The notes beneath the pieces are model-generated. The model saw only the letters and a list, made by a program, of their open reading frames with translations, made no database searches and had not been told where the DNA came from. From the NCBI GenBank assembly GCA_934567115.1, contig CAKTJA010000032.1, positions 1 through 11,357 of the forward strand: 11,357 bases of DNA, given 5' to 3'. Below are positions 6,781-11,357 of this stretch, piece after piece (the stretch's first letter is position 1; each line of letters begins with the position of its first letter). The position numbers and the translations under genes are program-made. This stretch comes from an uncultured Oscillospiraceae bacterium (GTDB taxonomy: Bacteria; Bacillota; Clostridia; Oscillospirales; Oscillospiraceae).

Positions 6781-7037
6781 TCCTGCAGCGCAAACGCGGC
6801 GAATCGCTGCTCATCGGCGACGATATTACCGTCACGGTAACGTCGGTCGATGGCGAGCGCGTGCGTTTGGCCATCTCCGCGCCGCCGGAGGTCCCTATTC
6901 TGCGCAGCGAGCTTGTCGCTGCCACCGCCGTCAACAAGGACTCCGCACAGGAGGAGTCCGATCCCAAAGCGCTGCTCGATCTGCTTGGCGGAATGTCGGA
7001 GCACATTCCCCATGGCGGAAACGACAGCCGATCTTGA
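6774..7037 (+). CDS. csrA: CsrA, RNA-binding translational regulator (long C-terminal tail)
   Basis: An 87-residue protein; CsrA is usually 60-75. The core fits: MLILQRKRGESLLIGDDI (1-18), then GERVRLAISAPPEV (27-40) and RNA-contact R44. The segment after P38 reads EVPILRSEL, where most CsrA proteins have an HRxEI pattern, so the usual His43 is Leu. The tail from about 50 to 87 includes a likely short helix, DPKALLDLLGG. CsrA dimers bind GGA in RNA hairpin loops, often over ribosome binding sites. GGAGGAGG at 6759-6766 sets the ATG, which overlaps the fliW stop by seven bases. A GGA-loop hairpin lies within its own 3' end, and its TGA stop shares a base with the yjfB ribosome binding site. 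Confidence 0.95.
   Translation: MLILQRKRGESLLIGDDITVTVTSVDGERVRLAISAPPEVPILRSELVAATAVNKDSAQEESDPKALLDLLGGMSEHIPHGGNDSRS
6990..7009 (+). promoter_or_regulatory. Hairpin with GGA in its loop, candidate CsrA site upstream of yjfB
   Basis: GGAATGT (6990-6996) and ACATTCC (7003-7009) pair perfectly over 7 bp, leaving the six-base loop CGGAGC. CsrA-family proteins prefer GGA displayed in such loops. Two further GGA triplets follow, at 7017-7019 and within the yjfB ribosome binding site at 7040-7042, so a dimer could bridge loop and ribosome binding site as it does on the B. subtilis hag leader. The hairpin is inside csrA coding sequence, so it could also be coincidental. No binding data can be inferred from sequence alone. 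Confidence 0.38.
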
Positions 7038-7051
7038 AAGGAGCGCCCTTT

Positions 7052-7237
7052 ATGATGGATTCTATCGCCAGCGCCGCCATGGATATGAGCGCCGCTCAGT
7101 TCTCCACTGAATACTCGATCGCCGTCACCAAGAAGGTGATGGACACGCAGGAGCTTGCCGCTCAGGAGCTGCTGAACATGATGCCGGCAACTCCTCCGAT
7201 CACCGCAAAGGGTGAGCTGATCGACACCTACGCCTGA
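7052..7237 (+). CDS. YjfB-family putative motility protein
   Basis: A 61-residue protein, MMDSIASAAMDMSAAQFST followed by YSIAVTKKVMDTQELAAQEL. It fits the small YjfB family (putative motility protein): a Met/Ala/Ser-rich N-terminus, a V.KK.MD....A.EL core and a short polar tail. Two helices are likely, with no membrane segment and no signal peptide. Its biochemical role is unknown; the family name reflects association with flagellar regulons. AAAGGAG at 7037-7043, starting at the last base of the csrA stop, precedes the double ATGATG (7052 or 7055). It occupies the place of flagellin (hag) in the B. subtilis order and is the last gene before a strong terminator. Confidence 0.8.
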   Translation: MMDSIASAAMDMSAAQFSTEYSIAVTKKVMDTQELAAQELLNMMPATPPITAKGELIDTYA

Positions 7238-7263
7238 GCCGCCCGCGGCCGCGCATGTATACG

Positions 7264-7303
7264 AAAAGAGACGCAGTTTGAAGTAAGCTGCGTCTCTTTT
7301 TTT
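7264..7303 (+). terminator. Strong intrinsic terminator ending the flagellar operon, possibly bidirectional
   Basis: AAAAGAGACGCAGTTT (7264-7279) pairs with AAGCTGCGTCTCTTTT (7285-7300) over 16 bp with a single G-T wobble and a GAAGT loop; the T-run continues to 7303. It lies between convergent genes (yjfB on plus, prsW-like on minus). Read on the minus strand the stem ends in TTTT, so it may also stop transcripts from the other side. Confidence 0.93.
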
Positions 7304-7359
7304 GCCGCACGGACAGTGCATCGGCGGCACAGTCCCCGCGCCGCCGGTCCCGGGCCGCT

Positions 7360-8088
7360 TCACCAGAGCGGCGGCTCACCGTCGATATACCGGTCGTTCC
7401 GCGCACCGGAGCGGACCAGCCGCAGCGACACGAAGAACAGCGCCGCCACAAATCCAAGAAACAGCCACTCGCATCCGGGCGTTTCCATCGTCGCAATGAA
7501 GTCGTACGCCCCGTGCAGCAGCGCCGGCACAAGCACCGCCGCGCGGCGGAAGCGCGCGGAGGCCGCCGGGTCTCCCTCGTTTTCGCGCCGCTTCGCAAGC
7601 GCGTAGAACACGCCCATGAACACGCCGAAGCAGGCATGCCCCGGAACGGCGGTCACCGCCCGGAGCAGCGCCGTCCCAAGGCCGTACATCGCGACGTAGC
7701 CCAAATTCTCCCACAGGGCAAAGCCCAGAGAAACGAATACCGCGTAAACCACGCCGTCAAACTGGCAGTTGAACGCGCTCGACCTCCATGTGCGGCGCTT
7801 GAGCAGGAAATACTTCGCCCCCTCCTCGGAAAAGGCGACGACGCCGAAGTACATAAAGAAGTTATAGGGCAGCGTGTCCTCCGCGTAAAATTCCTCCAGC
7901 ACCGCAGAGCCAAGCTCCTCAAGCACAAGGGCGATCGCCGTGGCCAGAGCGCCGCGCACCACCAGCCCGACCAGCAGACCCTTCGGCTCCGGCTCCAGCC
8001 GGTCGGCCCGGTAGATTTTCGAAAGCAGGATCACCGCCGGGACGATGGCTGCGGCGATCAAAACGGGATTCATCGTAAAAAAGACCAT
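7360..8088 (-). CDS. prsW: PrsW-family intramembrane protease
   Basis: A 242-residue protein with several hydrophobic segments (about 7-23, 38-58, 76-87, 113-135, 147-163, 183-198, 205-222). PrsW-type motifs are present: E88-E89 with K92 in FSEEGAKYF, E127 in ALWENLGY, H151 in AVPGHACFGVFMG, and H192 in LHGAYDF. This family of membrane-embedded proteases makes the first cut in anti-sigma factors, as PrsW does on RsiW in B. subtilis. No anti-sigma or ECF sigma gene is next to it, so the substrate is unknown. The start at 8088 follows a GGGAGGGAGAG-rich binding site; ATG at 8073 is an alternative. A much longer open frame upstream to 8958 runs antisense through the divergent gene and is not real. 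Confidence 0.87.
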   Translation of the reverse strand: MVFFTMNPVLIAAAIVPAVILLSKIYRADRLEPEPKGLLVGLVVRGALATAIALVLEELGSAVLEEFYAEDTLPYNFFMYFGVVAFSEEGAKYFLLKRRTWRSSAFNCQFDGVVYAVFVSLGFALWENLGYVAMYGLGTALLRAVTAVPGHACFGVFMGVFYALAKRRENEGDPAASARFRRAAVLVPALLHGAYDFIATMETPGCEWLFLGFVAALFFVSLRLVRSGARNDRYIDGEPPLW

Positions 8089-8146
8089 GATCTCTCCCTC
8101 CCGCAAAATATGCGCCCGGTCAAAGCCGCCGGCGCGGAACGATATT

Positions 8147-8175
8147 ATCATACGACACTTCCCTCCGTTTGGCAA
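8147..8175 (-). promoter_or_regulatory. Predicted sigma-A promoter for the prsW-like gene
   Basis: On the minus strand TTGCCA (8175-8170) and TATGAT (8152-8147) are separated by exactly 17 bp, close to TTGACA-N17-TATAAT. The -10 lies about 59 bases before the ATG at 8088. It faces away from the promoter of the neighbouring oxidoreductase, with 27 bp between the two -35 elements. Confidence 0.7.
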
Positions 8176-8202
8176 CGCCAGACCGAAATTTTTTGCCGGG
8201 AC

Positions 8203-8231
8203 TTGCTGCGCGGCAGAAAAGCCTCTATACT
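8203..8231 (+). promoter_or_regulatory. Predicted sigma-A promoter for the flavin oxidoreductase gene
   Basis: TTGCTG (8203-8208), a 17-bp spacer and TATACT (8226-8231) make a good vegetative promoter. Transcription would begin near 8238, leaving a GC-rich leader of about 50 bases that contains CGCCGGG twice in tandem (from about 8237) before the ribosome binding site at 8275. Confidence 0.7.
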
Positions 8232-8289
8232 GAAAGCGCCGGGACGCCGGGTGCGGCCCGAGCCTTCCCTTTTCGAAAGGAGCATGTCC

Positions 8290-8892
8290 ATGGCCCAGCT
8301 TCTCTATCTCGACGCCTGCATGCGCGCCGAGGCCTCGCGCACGCGAGTCCTCGCCCGCCGCTTTCTGGAGGCGTTTTCCGCCGCGCACCCCTCGTATACC
8401 CTGACACGGCGCGACCTTACGCGCGAACGGATCGAGCCGCAGTACCCGGAGCTTCTTGCCCGGCGCGACGCGCTTGCCGCCGAGGGGCGGCTGGACGACG
8501 CAATGTTCGACGACGCATGGCAGTTCTCCCGCGCGGACCGGATCGTCATCGCCGCGCCGTTTTGGGACCTGTCCTTTCCCGCAGTTGTAAAGATCTACAT
8601 TGAGCGCGTGTCCATGCGGGACATTACCTTCGGCTATGGGGAAAACGTTCTTGCCGGTCTCTGCCGCGCACGGAAGCTCCTGCTTATCACCACGCGCGGC
8701 GGCGACTACTCCCTCCCCGAAACAGCGTGGATGGAAATGGGCGCGCGCCAGCTCAAGGCGCTGTGCGCCATGTTCGGCATCCCCGAATTTCAGCTGCTGT
8801 GCGCCGAGGGGCTGGACGACGAACGCGTTGACGCGGACGCGCGCATGGCAGACGCGCTCGCGCGCGCCGCTGTCATGGCCCGGGACTTCTAA
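8290..8892 (+). CDS. Flavodoxin-fold NAD(P)H:quinone/azo oxidoreductase (AzoR/MdaB-like)
   Basis: A 200-residue cytosolic protein of flavodoxin-like fold. Visible marks are an N-terminal strand plus phosphate-loop region, LLYLDACMRAEASRTRV (4-20); the FMN-site turn APFWDLSFPAVVKIYIERV (89-107), which matches the P-M/F-W-N-x-S-x-P-A-x-L-K pattern of FMN-dependent quinone and azo reductases; and ITTRGG (133-138), the second FMN loop. Enzymes of this family reduce quinones, azo dyes or flavins using NAD(P)H; the physiological substrate cannot be read from sequence. GAAAGGAG (8275-8282) is seven bases before ATG 8290, a better spacing than the in-frame ATG at 8284. It has its own promoter and is divergent from the prsW-like gene. 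Confidence 0.85.
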   Translation: MAQLLYLDACMRAEASRTRVLARRFLEAFSAAHPSYTLTRRDLTRERIEPQYPELLARRDALAAEGRLDDAMFDDAWQFSRADRIVIAAPFWDLSFPAVVKIYIERVSMRDITFGYGENVLAGLCRARKLLLITTRGGDYSLPETAWMEMGARQLKALCAMFGIPEFQLLCAEGLDDERVDADARMADALARAAVMARDF

Positions 8893-8993
8893 CGCCGGAG
8901 GTCGGGGCGGCCCCGGCGCTTCCCGGCAAAAATATTGCCGTATGCTTATTTCTCCCACGCTATTTCCCGACGCGCTTTTCGCCGCTCTCCCGC

Positions 8994-8999
8994 TACAAT
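8994..8999 (+). promoter_or_regulatory. Possible -10 element of the spoIIE promoter
   Basis: TACAAT at 8994-8999 is a good sigma-A -10 hexamer, 31 bases before the spoIIE start. No recognisable -35 is found 16-18 bp upstream. In B. subtilis spoIIE uses sigma-A RNA polymerase with activation by phosphorylated Spo0A and a poor -35 arrangement, so the absence is compatible with an activated promoter, but no convincing Spo0A box (TGTCGAA) is present. Confidence 0.38.
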
Positions 9000-9029
9000 A
9001 GGGGAAAACGTTCGGGAGGTGGACAAGCC

Positions 9030-11078
9030 TTGAAGCGTGGAGAGCTTGCCGTAAAATTGGAGAAATGGGAACGATTTGTCCCCTGTATCATTTGCTTTCT
9101 GCTCGCCGCCGTGCTCTTCGGCGCCAGACTGTTCGGCGGCTACGCGCCGTTCGCACTGGGGCTGATCGCGGCGGCGGGGTCCGGCAGACGGGGGCTTTCC
9201 GCGCTGGCCGGCGGCGTGCTCGGCGCGCTTTTGTTTCTGGATTTCTCGCACGCCCTGCGCGCCCTCGCCGTCGCGCTTCTGCTCTATACGGCGAACAACG
9301 CCTTCTGCGAAACACGATGGTACCGTCACCGGCTGTTCCTCCCCATCTCGACCGCCGCGCTGTACCTGTCGGTGGAATTTGTGTACCTGCTGCAATCCGG
9401 TCTTGACGAGGCCGCGCAGTGTCTTTTGAGCATCGCGCTCGCCGTGCTTGCGGCGGTCTGCTGCCGCACGGTGCTCGACGGCGGCGAGTGCGGCGAGGAG
9501 CGGCGGCAGACCGCGCTGCTCGTCGTGATCATCGGCGTTCTGATGGCGGCCTCCTCGCTGGAGTTTGCCAACGGCTTCGCCCCGGGCCGCATCCCCGCGA
9601 TGCTTCTGGTCATGCTGCTTGCCTACGACCGGGGGGCGGCGTCGGCCCTGACCGCCGCGCTCGGCGTGGGCCTTGCGATGGACCTTGCCGCGCAGCCGGG
9701 GAGCTTCCTCCATACCGCCGTCTACAGCTTCAGCGCGCTGGCGATGGGTCCGGAGCGCCGTGCGCGCCGCGTGGGGGCGGCGCTTCTGTGGTGCGTTCCG
9801 CTGGTGCTGTTGTCCCTTCCGCTGCCGGCGGAGCGTGGGATGATCCTGCTTTACGAGGGGCTTTGCGCAACGCTGATCTTTCTGCTTCTGCCGAGCCGCC
9901 TGTTCGGCGGAAAGCGCCTTGCCTCCGCCGAGCGCAGCGATGAAAACGCCGAGGAGCGCCAGCGCACGGCGGCGCAGCAGCGCCTGAGCGAGACCGCGCT
10001 TGTCCTGCGCGAGCTGTACGACAGCCTGATGCGGACCCCGAAGGCCGAGGAGGAAAATCCCGCCATGATCTTCGACCGCGCGGCGGAGCGCGTGTGCCGG
10101 GGCTGTTCGCTGCGCACGATCTGCTGGGAGCGGGAGTACGCCAAGACGTACAACGCGCTCAACGACGCCACCGCCGCCCTGCTCTCGCAGGGGAGGGGAC
10201 GCGGCGGCGACTTCCCCTCCTACTTTACCGACCGGTGCATTCGCTTCCCGAGCTTTCTTTCGGCGGTGAACGCGGAGCTGAGCGCGTTTTTGCTGCGCAG
10301 ACAGTATCGCGGGCGGCTCGCCGATACGCGCGCACAGGCCGCCGGACAGTACGCCCGGCTCTCCGAGCTTTTGAGCGAAACGGCTGAAAATCTCGACGCC
10401 CGGCCCGCCGCCGCGGCGGAGCTTATGAGCTATCGGGTCGGCATGGCCCTGCGCCCGAAGGGGGGCGAAACGGTCAGCGGCGACAGCATGACGAATTTCG
10501 AGACCGGGGACGGCACGCTCTGCCTGCTCCTTTCGGACGGCATGGGGAGCGGCGAGGAAGCCCGCCGCGAGTCCGCTCTGGCGGTGCGTCTTCTCGAGCG
10601 CTTCCTGCGCGCGGGGGTGGACGCCGCCGGTGCGCTGAAAACGCTCAACGGCGCGCTCACGCTCCGCTCCGAGGTCTCCGACAGCTTCACCACCATCGAC
10701 CTGCTGCTCCTCTCGCTGCGCGACGGCGCGGCGCAGGTCTATAAATACGGCGCGGCCCCGTCCTACGTCAAGCGCGGCTCGCGCGTGCGGCGCATCACCT
10801 GCTCGTGTCTGCCGGCCGGGCTTCAGTCTGCGGACGAGCAGCCGGAGACCACCCATTTCCGGCTGGAGCGGAAATCCTTCTTCGTCATGCTCAGCGACGG
10901 CGTTGCCGACGTGAACGACGACGACTGGCTGCAAGCCCTGCTCTCTGACTGGCAGGGCGACGATCCGCAGGCGCTGGTCACGGAGATCCTTGCGGAAAGC
11001 CGGCGGCGGCGCGGGCTTGACGACGACGGCGGCGTTCTGGCGCTTTATCTTCCGGAAAGCGGCGCTGTGGAGGTATAA
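9030..11078 (+). CDS. spoIIE: SpoIIE, stage II sporulation serine phosphatase
   Basis: A 682-residue protein (B. subtilis SpoIIE is 827). Residues about 15-292 hold roughly ten hydrophobic membrane segments. A middle domain (about 300-455) has the family cysteine pattern: C356, C359, then C365-W366, and C403. The PP2C-type phosphatase domain covers about 465-676, with metal-ligand motifs SGD (D485), SDGMGSG (D503), SDG (D623) and DDDGG (664-668). SpoIIE dephosphorylates SpoIIAA in the forespore, freeing sigma-F, and helps place the polar septum with FtsZ. The start is TTG 9030, set by GGAGGT at 9015-9020. The shorter length mostly reflects a compact N-terminal and central region; all catalytic aspartates are present. 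It implies an endospore former. Confidence 0.96.
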   Translation: MKRGELAVKLEKWERFVPCIICFLLAAVLFGARLFGGYAPFALGLIAAAGSGRRGLSALAGGVLGALLFLDFSHALRALAVALLLYTANNAFCETRWYRHRLFLPISTAALYLSVEFVYLLQSGLDEAAQCLLSIALAVLAAVCCRTVLDGGECGEERRQTALLVVIIGVLMAASSLEFANGFAPGRIPAMLLVMLLAYDRGAASALTAALGVGLAMDLAAQPGSFLHTAVYSFSALAMGPERRARRVGAALLWCVPLVLLSLPLPAERGMILLYEGLCATLIFLLLPSRLFGGKRLASAERSDENAEERQRTAAQQRLSETALVLRELYDSLMRTPKAEEENPAMIFDRAAERVCRGCSLRTICWEREYAKTYNALNDATAALLSQGRGRGGDFPSYFTDRCIRFPSFLSAVNAELSAFLLRRQYRGRLADTRAQAAGQYARLSELLSETAENLDARPAAAAELMSYRVGMALRPKGGETVSGDSMTNFETGDGTLCLLLSDGMGSGEEARRESALAVRLLERFLRAGVDAAGALKTLNGALTLRSEVSDSFTTIDLLLLSLRDGAAQVYKYGAAPSYVKRGSRVRRITCSCLPAGLQSADEQPETTHFRLERKSFFVMLSDGVADVNDDDWLQALLSDWQGDDPQALVTEILAESRRRRGLDDDGGVLALYLPESGAVEV

Positions 11079-11139
11079 GCCGCCGCGCGCATGGGCATAC
11101 TTTCCTTGTAAAAATTATGTGGGCAGGGAGTGATGCGCC

Positions 11140-11357
11140 ATGGTCAGGGGAACGTCCCGACGGGTGATCGTCGTCGAGTCACCGGACACCAATCTGTTTG
11201 AACAGGCTATTTTCATCGTGCGCAACGATGCGCTTTGCAGGGACGGCGTGACCGCGCAGCAGCTTGTGGACGAAGCCTGCCGCGTCGCCAGAAGCTATAC
11301 CCGCAGCCACGGGGGCCGGTCGATGCTGCGACTGCCGTCCTCCGCCCTGTGGGGCGC
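11140..11357 (+). CDS. Unrecognised conserved-looking small protein, 5' part only (partial)
   Basis: An ATG at 11140, nine bases after AGGGAG (11125-11130), opens a frame of 72 whole codons that runs off the window. It starts MVRGTSRRVIVVESPDTNLF and continues EQAIFIVRNDALCRDGVTAQ, with a likely strand (RVIVV), then two helices (LFEQAIFIV; AQQLVDEACRVARSY). It is basic and soluble, with no signal peptide. From memory it resembles short uncharacterised proteins of Oscillospiraceae-type genomes, but I cannot verify this. It is 61 bases after spoIIE with no terminator visible between, so read-through is possible. In B. subtilis the genes that follow spoIIE include tilS; this is not TilS. Confidence 0.65.
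   Translation, partial: MVRGTSRRVIVVESPDTNLFEQAIFIVRNDALCRDGVTAQQLVDEACRVARSYTRSHGGRSMLRLPSSALWG

Noticed and set aside
7027..7034. GCCGATCT before yjfB as a second sigma-28 promoter
   Set aside because: One mismatch at a key A, no TAAA-like -35 at 15 bp upstream, and it lies within csrA coding sequence; similar octamers occur inside other genes (for example 826-833).
7354..7372. GCCGCT/AGCGGC hairpin over the end of the prsW-like gene
   Set aside because: Short, overlaps the stop codon, and has no T-run in either direction; likely chance in GC-rich DNA.
7513..8289. Long in-frame extension upstream of the flavin oxidoreductase
   Set aside because: It runs antisense through the PrsW-like gene and across a good promoter; the ribosome binding site at 8275 and family homology place the start at 8290.
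8893..8940. Two inverted repeats after the oxidoreductase gene (8893-8918 and 8924-8940) as a terminator
   Set aside because: The hairpins CGCCGG/CCGGCG and CGGCAA/TTGCCG are real, but neither is followed by a convincing T-run; at most a weak terminator.
8978..8984. Possible Spo0A box upstream of spoIIE
   Set aside because: Only five of seven positions match TGTCGAA on the reverse strand, and it falls between where the -35 and -10 would be.
8946..10934. 662-codon open frame antisense to spoIIE
   Set aside because: Arg/Gln/Gly-rich translation with no domain; spoIIE on the plus strand has every family motif.
11133..11135. Alternative ATG for the last, partial gene
   Set aside because: It is in a different frame, giving a Gly/Arg-rich translation without the conserved-looking pattern; ATG 11140 has the better-spaced AGGGAG.

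Overview
The window reads as chromosome of a motile, endospore-forming Clostridia-type Firmicute. Three things support this: a SpoIIE phosphatase; a late flagellar cluster in the Bacillus/Clostridium order flgM-flgN-flgK-flgL-DUF6470-fliW-csrA; and strong AGGAGG-type ribosome binding sites. DNA is GC-rich with G/C-ending codons, which would fit a high-GC Oscillospiraceae-like lineage, but that placement is inference. No transposase, integrase, CRISPR array, tRNA or rRNA is visible, and gene density is ordinary for a core region.

Layout. Bases 1-101 hold the end of a cheR-like methyltransferase, followed by a complete cheB (123-1172) and a strong intrinsic terminator (1217-1249). A sigma-28-like promoter (-10 GCCGATAT at 1333-1340) then opens a tightly spaced plus-strand run: flgM (anti-sigma), flgN (chaperone), flgK and flgL (hook-filament junction), a DUF6470/YviE-like gene, fliW, csrA, and a 61-residue YjfB-family protein. 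A near-perfect 16-bp hairpin with a T-run (7264-7303) closes this unit. In Bacillus subtilis the flagellin gene hag follows csrA; here the yjfB-like gene is in that place and no flagellin is present.

Beyond the hairpin, a PrsW-family membrane protease gene runs on the minus strand (7360-8088). It is divergent from a flavodoxin-fold NAD(P)H oxidoreductase gene (8290-8892), and both have well-formed sigma-A-type promoters in the 200-bp gap. spoIIE follows (9030-11078, TTG start), and then the 5' part of an unrecognised gene that runs off the window at 11140.

How the genes work together. CheR and CheB set receptor methylation. FlgM holds sigma-28 until the hook is finished, and FlgN escorts FlgK and FlgL to the export gate. 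FliW and CsrA form the known flagellin-homeostasis switch, in which FliW sequesters CsrA. The points most worth following are possible CsrA contacts inside this operon (an ARGGAUGU motif over the flgM ribosome binding site, and a GGA-in-loop hairpin just upstream of yjfB) and the swap of flagellin for a YjfB protein directly after csrA. No clearly new defence, mobile or biosynthetic system was found.
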